From assembly GCA_902494875.1 (NCBI GenBank), contig CABUUO010000003.1, forward strand, positions 61,328 through 125,327: a DNA stretch of 64,000 bases, in the 5' to 3' direction. This document shows, one piece after another, positions 1 to 7,605 of this stretch. The notes beneath the pieces are model-generated. The model did no database searches. It saw only the letters and a list, made by a program, of their open reading frames with translations, and was not told where the DNA came from. This stretch comes from an uncultured Pseudomonadota bacterium (GTDB lineage Bacteria > Pseudomonadota > Alphaproteobacteria > RF32 > CAG-239). Position 1 is the first letter of the stretch, and every line of letters starts with the position of its first letter. Made by a program: the position numbers and the translations under genes.

Positions 1-500
1 TCGGAGACATCATCACCGTTAACGTTTCGGCCAAAGATACGGCGCTGATGGAGAACGAAACCGAGCAAAACCGCGACAACAACAAAGACTCCATGGGCAT
101 TAACGCCATGGCCGGCTTTGAAAACAAGGTCAGCGACTATCTGCCGAGCGGCAATAATATGAGCTCGCTGATAGACATTACCTCCAACCGCGAGATTTCC
201 GGCGACGGCAAAATTGACCGCAAGGAAAAAATAGAGATGACCATGGCTGCGGTTGTGACGCAGGTTCTGCCCAACGGCAATCTGGTGATAGAGGGCACGC
301 AGGAAATCCGCGTCAACTATGAATTGCGCCAACTGACGGTCAAAGGCATTATCCGCCGAGCCGATATCAGTTCCAACAACACGATTGAATCGAGCAAAAT
401 TGCCGAACTCAGAGTTTCTTACGGCGGCAAGGGTGTCATCTCGGATGTCCAGCAGCCGCGCTACGGACGGCAGTTCTTAGACATATTGTCGCCGTTCTGA
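1..500 (+). CDS. flgH: Flagellar L-ring protein FlgH, 3' part
   Basis: The reading frame is already open at base 3 and ends at 498-500, so the 5' end lies outside the window. The fragment begins with the FlgH-type segment GDIITVNVS, followed by an Asn/Lys-rich stretch, and ends with the typical beta-rich core (IEGTQEIRVNYELRQLTVKG, then RYGRQFLDILSPF). FlgH is the outer-membrane lipoprotein that forms the L ring around the flagellar rod; the signal peptide is not visible here. A strong terminator follows at 602-640, so this is the last gene of its transcription unit. The next gene is a FlaF-like protein, which fits a flagellar locus. Confidence 0.9.
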   Translation, partial: GDIITVNVSAKDTALMENETEQNRDNNKDSMGINAMAGFENKVSDYLPSGNNMSSLIDITSNREISGDGKIDRKEKIEMTMAAVVTQVLPNGNLVIEGTQEIRVNYELRQLTVKGIIRRADISSNNTIESSKIAELRVSYGGKGVISDVQQPRYGRQFLDILSPF

Positions 501-601
501 TCCATTTCCCTAAATTATTATGTTCTCAAAAAGTTGAGAAAAAATCTCCCCATTTTTTCTCAAAATTAAAGAGCAGCAAATGCTCTGTATTCTCCCTAAA
601 G

Positions 602-640
602 AAGCCTGCTTTCGGCAGAAGCCGCAGGCAGGCTTTTTTT
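602..640 (+). terminator. Rho-independent terminator after flgH
   Basis: An 8-bp stem (AAGCCTGC at 602-609 with GCAGGCTT at 628-635) is followed by a run of T. It ends the flgH transcription unit. Confidence 0.8.
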
Positions 641-747
641 AGAGAAAGTTGTGGATAGCAGCCGCTGCCGTATTTAAAAAAATAATGCAGCGATTATATA
701 TGAAATCAGAAGTGTGAATTTAAAATTTTAGAATCAAGGAAGCTGAA

Positions 748-1425
748 ATGAACGAACAGATAAACCCAATCTCTGCTGCAGAGCGTGAGGCAAAGATATT
801 TATGGACTTTGCTTTGGAACTTTCCAAGGCCTCGTCTGGCGATGATGCTCACGAAAAACTCGTTGCTTTGGAGCATAACCTGAAACTTTGGGTAGAGATA
901 GAAACATCGCTCAAAAGCGCAAAGAATTTGCTTCCCGACAGTATTAAAGAAAATCTTTATAAACTTTCAAAATATGTTGAACGCCTGATCTTGTCCAAAG
1001 GCGTCAACAATATGACCAAATCGGACTATGACACTATGATTAATATCAATATGCAGATTTCGGAAGGCCTGCTTGAAGCCATAAAAAATTCTCTGGCTCA
1101 GGAAGAGGCTTTCTCTCTGCTGCGTTGTGCCATAGACTTGTCTTCTGCCCGCGAAAAGTCGAATACCAGAGATCTGGTTGAGGCGCTGGACAACAATATG
1201 AAACTGTGGGTCTATATCAAGACGCTGGCTTCTTCCAAAGACAGCAAGCTGCCCAAAGAAACCAAAAACAATCTGATTAAGCTTGCGGACTATGTTTCGC
1301 AGAAAACGCTTGAGGTCGGCCAGAATATCGATTCCGTCAATGCCAAAACGCTGGATTCGATGATTATGACCAACTTGCAGATTTCCGAAGGGCTGATGAG
1401 CTCCCAAATGCAAAGAGCCTGCTGA
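748..1425 (+). CDS. Tandem FlaF-like flagellar regulator
   Basis: A 225-residue, largely helical, soluble protein made of two similar halves (about residues 10-112 and 118-222). Each half carries the FlaF-style signature: a Leu-Trp pair (NLKLWVEIE, NMKLWVYIK), then LP plus an NL-x-KL-x-YV segment, then ININMQISEGL in the first half and MTNLQISEGL in the second. FlaF in Alphaproteobacteria is normally one domain of about 110-130 residues and acts with FlbT on flagellin synthesis. The duplication is seen directly; the FlaF assignment is from recalled motif patterns and from the neighbouring flgH. A ribosome site (caaggaagctgaa) precedes ATG 748. It forms its own unit between two terminators. 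Confidence 0.6.
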   Translation: MNEQINPISAAEREAKIFMDFALELSKASSGDDAHEKLVALEHNLKLWVEIETSLKSAKNLLPDSIKENLYKLSKYVERLILSKGVNNMTKSDYDTMININMQISEGLLEAIKNSLAQEEAFSLLRCAIDLSSAREKSNTRDLVEALDNNMKLWVYIKTLASSKDSKLPKETKNNLIKLADYVSQKTLEVGQNIDSVNAKTLDSMIMTNLQISEGLMSSQMQRAC

Positions 1426-1440
1426 TTTATCAAAAGAAAA

Positions 1441-1472
1441 AAAGCCTTATTTTTTTAATAAGGCTTTTTTTT
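1441..1472 (+). terminator. Terminator after the FlaF-like gene
   Basis: A 10-bp stem (1441-1450 with 1458-1467) is followed by T residues, 16 bases after the stop codon. Confidence 0.85.
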
Positions 1473-1500
1473 GTATGTCCCCCATTTTACATCAAAAACT

Positions 1501-1655
1501 GTCATGCTGAGCCTGTCGAAGCATCTCAGCCTTATTGTACTGCTGAGACCTTTCACTTTGTTCAGGATGACAATACACCATTAATGCCTCCGGGCGCTGC
1601 CCGGTCATGCTGAGCCTGTCGAAACATCCCGGCCTTATTTATGATTCAGCATGAC
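1501..1655. repeat. Palindromic intergenic repeat pair
   Basis: GTCATGCTGAGCCTGTCGAA occurs at 1501-1520 and again at 1604-1623. Each copy is followed by an inverted partner (TTCAGGATGAC near 1561-1571; TTCAGCATGAC at 1645-1655), giving two head-to-tail hairpin units. The motif resembles the widespread REP/MITE-like family whose ends read GTCAT...CTGAG. It fills the gap between convergent genes and may also act as a transcription stop. No coding capacity is seen. Confidence 0.7.
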
Positions 1656-2130
1656 AAGGCGAAATATTATCATTCGATTTTGAGAGGTTGACCATCAGCT
1701 TATGCAGCAAATCGGCGGTTTTACGGTTATGAATCTGATAATAGGCCTGAACCAGTTCCATGGCTTCCTGCTTGAACAGCGGATCGCTTGAAAGGACAGG
1801 TTCTTTTTCCGTTTTCTGCAACATTTCCGGAGTCAGGATAAGGTGTCTGGGGCTTTGGTTCAGCGTATCTTCATCCATATCGGCAAAGAAGAAGTTGGCA
1901 TCGACTTTCAAAACCTGTGCCAAGTCCCACAGTCTGCTGCCGCTGATACGATTGGTGCCTCGTTCGTATTTTTGTATCTGCTGAAACGTTAATCCCAGCA
2001 GCGCGGCCAGTTTTTCCTGCGTCAACCCCAACAGGCCGCGCCGAACGCGTATTCTGTTGCCGATGTGAATGTCAATGGGATTGGGCGTGCCGTCCGAAGG
2101 GCGCCCCCGAAGATTAGACCTTTTGTGCAT
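1639..2130 (-). CDS. XRE-family transcriptional regulator
   Basis: A 163-residue protein with an N-terminal helix-turn-helix domain (about residues 18-75; IGNRIRVRRGLLGLTQEKLA, then QQIQKYERG), the alphaproteobacterial XRE/Cro-C1 type. The C-terminal part (about 80-163) is a short helical region with no recognised domain. ATG at 2130 is preferred because a ribosome site (AAAGGA) lies five bases upstream; the longer open frame up to 2250 has none and would run through hairpins. The gene overlaps the palindromic repeat at its 3' end and has a long structured leader, which could mark post-transcriptional control or autoregulation. Target genes are unknown. Confidence 0.8.
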   Translation of the reverse strand: MHKRSNLRGRPSDGTPNPIDIHIGNRIRVRRGLLGLTQEKLAALLGLTFQQIQKYERGTNRISGSRLWDLAQVLKVDANFFFADMDEDTLNQSPRHLILTPEMLQKTEKEPVLSSDPLFKQEAMELVQAYYQIHNRKTADLLHKLMVNLSKSNDNISPCHAES

Positions 2131-2340
2131 ATCAGTCCTTTCAGCGTAAAATACCGCCTCGAGGAGGCGGTAACCGGGATTCGTTGAAACTTCGTCATGT
2201 ATAGCAATGACATATCCAATCATAAAGACTGGAACCCTCCCGGCCACCAAAAACGGATATAAGCCGAGCCTGCCGGGTTTGTACCCGGTACGATGTCGAT
2301 ATTACAAATTCTAATACCGACATCGCCGCTATACATAACA
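2131..2340 (-). promoter_or_regulatory. Structured 5' leader of the XRE gene
   Basis: About 200 noncoding bases upstream of the XRE start contain nested inverted repeats: 2153-2160 with 2164-2171 (8 bp); 2273-2278 with 2283-2288 (6 bp); 2292-2304 with 2312-2324 (13 positions, one wobble); and an outer perfect 9-bp pair 2197-2205 with 2328-2336 that encloses the second and third. The hairpins could form an RNA leader, or the 13-bp repeat could be a DNA operator. No known riboswitch consensus is recognised. Confidence 0.4.
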
Positions 2341-2432
2341 TTTAGGAACGTTTCAATGTTCCCGGACCGTTTGATCCTGACATATAAAACAAAACATATC
2401 AGTCAAAACTGAACATTTTGTTAAATATGGGT

Positions 2433-2464
2433 AAAAAAAATCACCTTAGGTTTAATTAAGGTGA
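2433..2464 (-). terminator. Terminator of the candidate RNA
   Basis: TCACCTTA (2441-2448) pairs with TAAGGTGA (2457-2464). On the minus strand the stem is followed by eight T residues (2433-2440). Confidence 0.8.
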
Positions 2465-2625
2465 GGGAGTTCAAAACTGCCGCTAGGTACAGCCAGATTA
2501 TTCGACCTCCTTCTTTCGAAGAAGACTTATTTCTCTTGCTCCCTCGCGAAGAAGGAGGTTATAGGTTCCTAACGTGAGTTTTGAATCTCCGTCAAAGGGT
2601 AACCACTCCCTTTAACAAAGCCAGT
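2433..2625 (-). ncRNA. Candidate structured noncoding RNA
   Basis: This minus-strand segment has no ORF but folds into a long rod: 2471-2478 with 2577-2584 (8 bp), 2481-2487 with 2568-2574 (7 bp, one wobble), and 2506-2518 with 2547-2558 (12 bp plus a bulge). A 5' hairpin (2594-2599 with 2608-2613) competes with a longer pairing of 2464-2470 with 2605-2611. It ends in a good terminator at 2433-2464. A possible -35 (TTGCAC, minus strand, 2657-2652) is present, but the -10 is weak. The length, near 190 nt, and rod shape recall 6S RNA, but no 6S consensus could be confirmed. SRP RNA, RNase P and tmRNA motifs are absent. Confidence 0.5.
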
Positions 2626-2774
2626 TTAGTCGAATAAAATCAAAAAAGCAAGTGCAATTTTTGAGTGTTGTAGAAAAATTTTATCTTGTTTCTGGTGCTG
2701 CTTGGACAGCAACGAAAGCGGTGAAACCTGTTTATCATTGGGATCAAACGCCCTCGCGTTTATGCCTCCGAGTG

Positions 2775-4520
2775 CTACTCGGCCTCGCGTTTGAGCATAA
2801 CTTCGGGCGCTTCGATGCCGAGGAGTTCCAGCAGCTTTTTCAGAATATCGCGAACCAGCGTTGCCAGCTTCAGTCGCGAAGCCGCGGCTGAAGCAGATTC
2901 CGCGTTCATAATTGAAGAGGTGCTGTAGAAAGAACTGAAAGCCTGCGCCAGCGTATAAACATAGTCGGAAATAATGCTTGGTTCATATTCGTTGTAGGCG
3001 CGCATGACCGTATTACCGAACTGCGCCAGTTTGAGCGCCAAATCGCGTTCTTCCTTGTTGGTGATGACAATTTCCCCGGGAACGATGCCGGCGGCCGCCG
3101 CCTTGCGAATGATGGAATTAATGCGCGCAATGGCATATTGAATATAAGGGCCGGTCTTGCCTTCAAATTTTGCAAAGTCGTCGAGTTCAAAGACATAACC
3201 GGACGCAATATTGTTTTTCAAATCCTGAAACTTGATGGCGCCGATGGCAATCTGCGTTACCAGCTTTTCGATTTCGGCTTCGCCGTATCCTTCGACTTCG
3301 CCGGGCTTGGGCATGGATTCGCGAACTTTGTCTTTGGACAGCTTAATCAGGTCTTCCAGATTCATAACGCCGCCGTCACGGGTTTTGAAAGGTTTGCCGT
3401 CGGCGCCGTTGACGGTGCCGAAGCCGATATGTTTCATGGTTACGCCGGGTGCGATTCCGAGTTTTCCCGCCACCTCAAAAACCTGCTCAAAATGCAGGGA
3501 CTGGCGCTTGTCGACCACATAGATGATTTCGTCGGCCTTAAGGTCGTCATAGCGCATTTTGATGGTGGCAATATCGGTAATCTGATAGCCGAAACCGCCG
3601 TCGCTTTTAATCAGGATAACCGGCGGCATAGGTTTTTTGTCTTCTTCCAGCCGAATGATGGTCGCGCCGTCGTCCACTTCGGACAGCCCCTTGGCCTTGG
3701 CAATGTCTATAATCTCAAAGCTGGCCTGATGTGCGTCGCTTTCTCCGAGCCACAGGTCAAAATGCGCGCCTAGTTCGCTGTAGTTTTGCTTGACCGCCTC
3801 AATCGAAACCCTGCGCAGGTGCTGCCAGGCTTTGTAATATTCGGGAACTTTGTCCTGGATTTTGGTGGTAATCAGGCGTGCGTTTTCTTTGGCGCTTTCG
3901 TCTTCCTTGCAGCGAATGTTGGCCTGTTTGTAAAAAGCCGAAATCCGGTTGATGTCATAAGATTCGGTTTTGCTCAAATCTCCGTCCTGACGGATGATTT
4001 CCGACAAAATCATTCCCATCGGCGTGCCCCAGTCGCCGAAGTGGACGTCGGAAACCACCTCGTTGCCGGCAAACTTTTCAATACGGCGGATGGCCTCGCC
4101 GATAACGGCCGAGCGCAGGTGTCCGACGTGCAGGGCTTTGGCCACGTTCGGCCCGCCGAAGTCCATAACCACTTTTTTGGGAGCGGCGGTCTTGCCGCAG
4201 CCGAAGCGATCGTCTGCGGACATCTTGTCCATCAGGCGTCCCAGAAACGCGTCGTTGAGGGTGATGTTGATAAAACCCGGGCCGTCAATTGATATCTTGG
4301 CAAAGTCGGCGTCTTTTTCCAGTTCCGCGCCGATGAGCGAGGCAATTTCGCGCGGATTTCTGCGGGCGGATTTGGCCAGAGCCAGAGCGCCGTTACACTG
4401 AAAGTCGCTCAAATCCGGGCGGTCTGACGGCTTAACCATGGCAAACTTCTCGTCCAGGCCGAGCTTTTGAAAAATTGCGCCGAGTTTTTGATTGATGACG
4501 TTTTCGATTGACAAGTCCAT
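2775..4520 (-). CDS. argS: Arginyl-tRNA synthetase
   Basis: A 581-residue class I synthetase that charges tRNA-Arg. The N-terminal additional domain covers about residues 1-105. The HIGH motif appears as HVGH at 131-134 in the context FGGPNVAKALHVGHLRS. The KMSKS region is the degenerate form usual in ArgRS (GKPFKTRDGGVMNLEDL). The C-terminal half is the anticodon-binding helical domain, ending in VMLKREAE. Length matches the family. The gene is divergent from the HAD nucleotidase at 4610, with 89 bases between them. The candidate RNA lies downstream on the same strand. Confidence 0.95.
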   Translation of the reverse strand: MDLSIENVINQKLGAIFQKLGLDEKFAMVKPSDRPDLSDFQCNGALALAKSARRNPREIASLIGAELEKDADFAKISIDGPGFINITLNDAFLGRLMDKMSADDRFGCGKTAAPKKVVMDFGGPNVAKALHVGHLRSAVIGEAIRRIEKFAGNEVVSDVHFGDWGTPMGMILSEIIRQDGDLSKTESYDINRISAFYKQANIRCKEDESAKENARLITTKIQDKVPEYYKAWQHLRRVSIEAVKQNYSELGAHFDLWLGESDAHQASFEIIDIAKAKGLSEVDDGATIIRLEEDKKPMPPVILIKSDGGFGYQITDIATIKMRYDDLKADEIIYVVDKRQSLHFEQVFEVAGKLGIAPGVTMKHIGFGTVNGADGKPFKTRDGGVMNLEDLIKLSKDKVRESMPKPGEVEGYGEAEIEKLVTQIAIGAIKFQDLKNNIASGYVFELDDFAKFEGKTGPYIQYAIARINSIIRKAAAAGIVPGEIVITNKEERDLALKLAQFGNTVMRAYNEYEPSIISDYVYTLAQAFSSFYSTSSIMNAESASAAASRLKLATLVRDILKKLLELLGIEAPEVMLKREAE

Positions 4521-4609
4521 TTTTGATATTCCCGATTTTAGTTCCCTTAAGAGTAAATTTACTCTATAATGATATTATTAAAACATTGAACACACTTTAT
4601 AAAAGAATT

Positions 4610-5329
4610 ATGAAAAACACAATAGCAAAAACTCAGAGCTTTTCAATAATTTCAGCCCCGAACATTAAGGATTTGGCTGAAGTTAAGTATTGGATTTTTG
4701 ATATTGACGACACTTTGTATCCCAAATCGAGCGGACTGGATAAAATCATTCAGGATTCGATAACCGCGCACATCTGCAAATATCTTGGCGTGGATGAAGA
4801 AAAAGCCCGCGAACTCTGCGTGGAATATTATCATCAATACGGTTCCACCATCTGCGGGCTGATGCAGACCACCGACATCAAACCCCGCAAGTTTGTCCGC
4901 GAGGTGCACCAGAACCTTGATTTAAGCTGTATCCGTCCCAACCCGCGCATGAACGCGGCCATGGCCAAAATTCCCGGGCGCAAATATGTGTTTACCAACG
5001 GCAGTTATTGCCATGGTTTAAGAATTTGCAAAAAACTGGGTATTGAAAAGAACATCGACGGTTTTTTCGGAGCGCAGAGCACCAATTTCATTCCCAAGCC
5101 CGATCCCCGGGCGTTTAAGGAGTTTTTCGAGCGTTACCGGATTGACCCGGAAGCGGCCGTGTTTTTTGACGACAGTTTCCGCAATTTGGAAAGCATTCAC
5201 AAAATGGGAACCAAAACCGTTTGGGTTGCCGAGTCAGAACAGGAACTGGACAACTATAAGATTCTGCCGGCTTATGTAGATTATGCTACCGCCGACATCA
5301 CTTCCTGGCTGGAAGATTTAATCAGTTAG
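4610..5329 (+). CDS. HAD-family pyrimidine 5'-nucleotidase
   Basis: A 239-residue haloacid-dehalogenase hydrolase. Motif I is DIDDTLYP (Asp31 and Asp33 catalytic), motif II is the Thr in YVFTNGS, and the acidic motif is FFDDSFRN after the Lys in IPKPDP. The pattern DIDDTLYP with a helical cap matches the SDT1/YjjG-like pyrimidine 5'-nucleotidase subgroup, which dephosphorylates pyrimidine nucleoside monophosphates. ATG 4610 is chosen because the upstream extension overlaps the argS promoter region and has no homology. The 3' end overlaps the convergent lipoprotein gene by 8 bases. Confidence 0.8.
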   Translation: MKNTIAKTQSFSIISAPNIKDLAEVKYWIFDIDDTLYPKSSGLDKIIQDSITAHICKYLGVDEEKARELCVEYYHQYGSTICGLMQTTDIKPRKFVREVHQNLDLSCIRPNPRMNAAMAKIPGRKYVFTNGSYCHGLRICKKLGIEKNIDGFFGAQSTNFIPKPDPRAFKEFFERYRIDPEAAVFFDDSFRNLESIHKMGTKTVWVAESEQELDNYKILPAYVDYATADITSWLEDLIS

Positions 5330-5675
5330 CTTTTTCGGGTATCGGCCCGGCGCATTTGAAGTAAAAATGGTTGGGAATGAGCAGGCGGCAGGTGAAAACC
5401 GTTTGCTTTTCCGCCACGGCATAGCTGCCGGTCCGCTGTTTGCGGCATTCTTCATCGGCAAGCCTCTTAACCTCGGCATAAGGAGTTGTCAGGGCATTGT
5501 AGCATACGGCGGGAGCATTGGGTTGGGACGCGCCGACGTATAATGTCTGCGGCGTGGTGGCGCCGGCTTCTCGGCGGCGGTCAATAAACGGCGCCGTGAC
5601 CGAACAGGCTTCGGCCAGCATTGCGGCGGCTAAAATAAAACCTAATTTTTCCCTAGACAAATCTGAAAACTCCAT
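5322..5675 (-). CDS. Small putative lipoprotein, unknown
   Basis: A 117-residue protein with a hydrophobic N-terminal segment (about residues 11-23) ending in an AEAC sequence that could serve as a lipoprotein signal, though the -3 residue is Ala rather than Leu. The remainder has four further Cys and a Pro-rich C-terminus. Function not recognised. It converges with the nucleotidase gene and overlaps it by 8 bases. Its start region faces the gene at 5720, so both may be expressed from the 45-base gap. Confidence 0.55.
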   Translation of the reverse strand: MEFSDLSREKLGFILAAAMLAEACSVTAPFIDRRREAGATTPQTLYVGASQPNAPAVCYNALTTPYAEVKRLADEECRKQRTGSYAVAEKQTVFTCRLLIPNHFYFKCAGPIPEKAN

Positions 5676-5719
5676 TAAATTGAATTTAACGATAATATGT
5701 ATAGACGAAGAAGAACAAA

Positions 5720-6316
5720 ATGAAAAGCGAAAATAAATATATTGGTGATGAAGCCTTCCAAAAAATGCTTGAGCATTATAAATGCCCGACCCCTTTGGAC
5801 ATTGTCCGCCTGCGTTTTGCGGGAGCGGTTTGCAGTCCCAATCTGGAACTGCGTCCCTCGGACGTCATTTCGTCTTTTTGGCCGCAGGGACAGGCGCCTC
5901 GGCTTGAAACCAAAGACGAGGCCGATTTGTTTTTCAAGTTTTTCATGGGGTTGTGGGATGAGGTTTTTGAAAATGTCAAACTCAACCGTATTCGTTTGCC
6001 CAAGCAGAACCCTGCCGATTTGAAATTTTGGTGCGAAGCGCGCTTTAACGAGATAGAATGGGGCTATGTCGAAGGTTTCTGGGGCGGAAAGCAGGATTTG
6101 AAGATTCCGGCCTATCTGGCGGAAGTGATTGACTCTTTGAGCGATCTGGCCGGCGTTTACAAGAGCCTGGAGAAAAAACTTGACAATTCCGAAAATTCGG
6201 ATGAAATAATTCAAACTCTTGAACATACCGACAAAATGGTTGAAAAATCAATGGCTTTCATTATTGAAAACTCGGTATTGCCGCGGATAGAAAGCCTGAC
6301 GAGAGTTGTGCATTAA
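5720..6316 (+). CDS. Conserved-looking hypothetical protein
   Basis: A 198-residue soluble protein, Trp- and Phe-rich in its middle (FWPQGQ, FFKFFMGLWDEVFE, IEWGYVEGFWGG) and helical at the C-terminus. No signal peptide or membrane segment is seen and no family is recognised. It is followed after 18 bases by the nitroreductase gene on the same strand, so the two are probably cotranscribed. Codon use is like the surrounding core genes, which argues for a real gene. Confidence 0.6.
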   Translation: MKSENKYIGDEAFQKMLEHYKCPTPLDIVRLRFAGAVCSPNLELRPSDVISSFWPQGQAPRLETKDEADLFFKFFMGLWDEVFENVKLNRIRLPKQNPADLKFWCEARFNEIEWGYVEGFWGGKQDLKIPAYLAEVIDSLSDLAGVYKSLEKKLDNSENSDEIIQTLEHTDKMVEKSMAFIIENSVLPRIESLTRVVH

Positions 6317-6334
6317 ACAAGCAGGAGAACCCAA

Positions 6335-6871
6335 ATGGAATTAATGGAAGGTTTGTTAACCCGCCGTTCGGTACGCCAATACGACACTTCTAAAAAAATC
6401 CCTAAGGAAACTATCAGGGAAATCATTAAGGCCGCCCAATATTCCCCGACCGCGCATAACAAACAGCCGTGGGAATTTTTGGTTATCGACGACCGCGAAT
6501 TTTTAACCAACCTCCGTCACATTCAGCGCTGGACATCCTTTGCCAAAGACGCCGACTGCGTAATTATTGTCTGCGGCGATGTGGAGAAGTCTTTCAGCCG
6601 TAACAAGGAAGACGAAAAATGGAGCTTTATTGACGTTGACTGCGCCATTGCCACCCAGAGTCTGATGCTTGCCGCCTGGTCCAAAGGCATCGGAACCTGT
6701 TATTGCGGCGCCGCGCCGATGCAGCGCGTGGTCGATTCCTTGAAAGAACATTTGAACCTGCCGGAAAACATCCGTCCGTTTGCCATCGTTACTATGGGCT
6801 ATCCGCTGGAAGCGCCCAAGCAGCCGGATGACCGCTATCATGAAGAAAAAATCCACTGGGGAAAATGGTAA
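6335..6871 (+). CDS. Nitroreductase-family FMN oxidoreductase
   Basis: A 178-residue NAD(P)H:FMN-dependent oxidoreductase of the nitroreductase fold. The N-terminal RRSVRQYDTSKKIP and AAQYSPTAHNKQPWEF segments are the FMN phosphate and isoalloxazine contacts typical of the family, and GIGTCYCGAAP with VTMGYPLEAP mark the C-terminal half. The substrate cannot be told from sequence. A good ribosome site (CAGGAGAACCCAA) precedes ATG 6335. The gene is followed by a bidirectional terminator. Confidence 0.85.
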   Translation: MELMEGLLTRRSVRQYDTSKKIPKETIREIIKAAQYSPTAHNKQPWEFLVIDDREFLTNLRHIQRWTSFAKDADCVIIVCGDVEKSFSRNKEDEKWSFIDVDCAIATQSLMLAAWSKGIGTCYCGAAPMQRVVDSLKEHLNLPENIRPFAIVTMGYPLEAPKQPDDRYHEEKIHWGKW

Positions 6872-6876
6872 AAACC

Positions 6877-6910
6877 AAAAAAAAGATACTCGTCCGAGTA
6901 TCTTTTTTTT
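6877..6910. terminator. Bidirectional terminator
   Basis: A stem AGATACTCG/CGAGTATCT is flanked by A and T runs. It serves both the nitroreductase gene and the convergent secreted-protein gene. Confidence 0.85.
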
Positions 6911-6923
6911 ACGGTAAGTTTGA

Positions 6924-7388
6924 TTATTTGCCGTAGAAAAGCAAATAACGCTGGCCGGAATTGTCGCGAGCCAGAACATATTTGTATTTTCTGAGCGGTT
7001 CGGCATAAGTTGCAACACATTCAATTGCCGAAATGTCTTTTGTATCAATTTCGGAATATTGCGCTTTGGAGGCGCTTTGAACGACGCTGCTGCCGTTGAT
7101 CCGCAGTTCCAGATTGCAGAAACTGAAAGAAATTGAACCGTCTTTCAATCGGTAAACGTCAGCCCAGTCTCCGGAACCTTTTGTCTGTTTAAAAGGAAAT
7201 GCGGCAATAAATTTTGCTTCTCTGAATTCGTTCATATCCGTCAGGAAAACTGTATGTTCCGTATTTATGAACAATTCGCTGCCGTTAAGCAAAATGCTGT
7301 TGTCTTTGACGACGAGGTTCTTGCCGGCGGCGGAAATGTTGTTGACAACGGCGATGATGAACACGAGGATTGCAATACTTTTTTTCAT
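6924..7388 (-). CDS. Secreted protein of unknown function
   Basis: A 154-residue protein with a clear Sec signal peptide (MKKSIAILVFIIAVVNNISA, cleavage near residue 20-21). The mature part is predicted to be mostly beta strand with one central Cys (FCNLEL) and one near ECVATY. No family is recognised. The start at 7388 has no obvious ribosome site. It is convergent with the nitroreductase gene and divergent from gapA. Confidence 0.55.
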   Translation of the reverse strand: MKKSIAILVFIIAVVNNISAAGKNLVVKDNSILLNGSELFINTEHTVFLTDMNEFREAKFIAAFPFKQTKGSGDWADVYRLKDGSISFSFCNLELRINGSSVVQSASKAQYSEIDTKDISAIECVATYAEPLRKYKYVLARDNSGQRYLLFYGK

Positions 7389-7511
7389 AATGATAAAAAA
7401 TTAAAAGTTAATATTAATTATAAATTCTCGTTTTGGAATATAACACGTTTGCCAGGAACGAAGTATGAATTTTTTATGACAAAGATAAAACTGCATAACC
7501 TCAAAAACAAC

Positions 7512-7541
7512 TTGAAAAAAACTCTAATAGTGTTACATTAT
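7512..7541 (+). promoter_or_regulatory. Possible sigma-70 promoter of gapA
   Basis: TTGAAA (7512-7517) and CATTAT (7536-7541) are separated by 18 bases, 65 bases before the gapA start. Confidence 0.4.
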
Positions 7542-7605
7542 GTGCGATTTTAATCAATGCCGTGCGGGGCTGTCCGCACATCAATATTTAAGGAAGGATA
7601 ATAAT

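Noticed and set aside
2433..2625. Reading the region as a T-box or riboswitch for argS
   Set aside because: It lies downstream of argS on the same strand and ends in a terminator, so it cannot be the argS leader.
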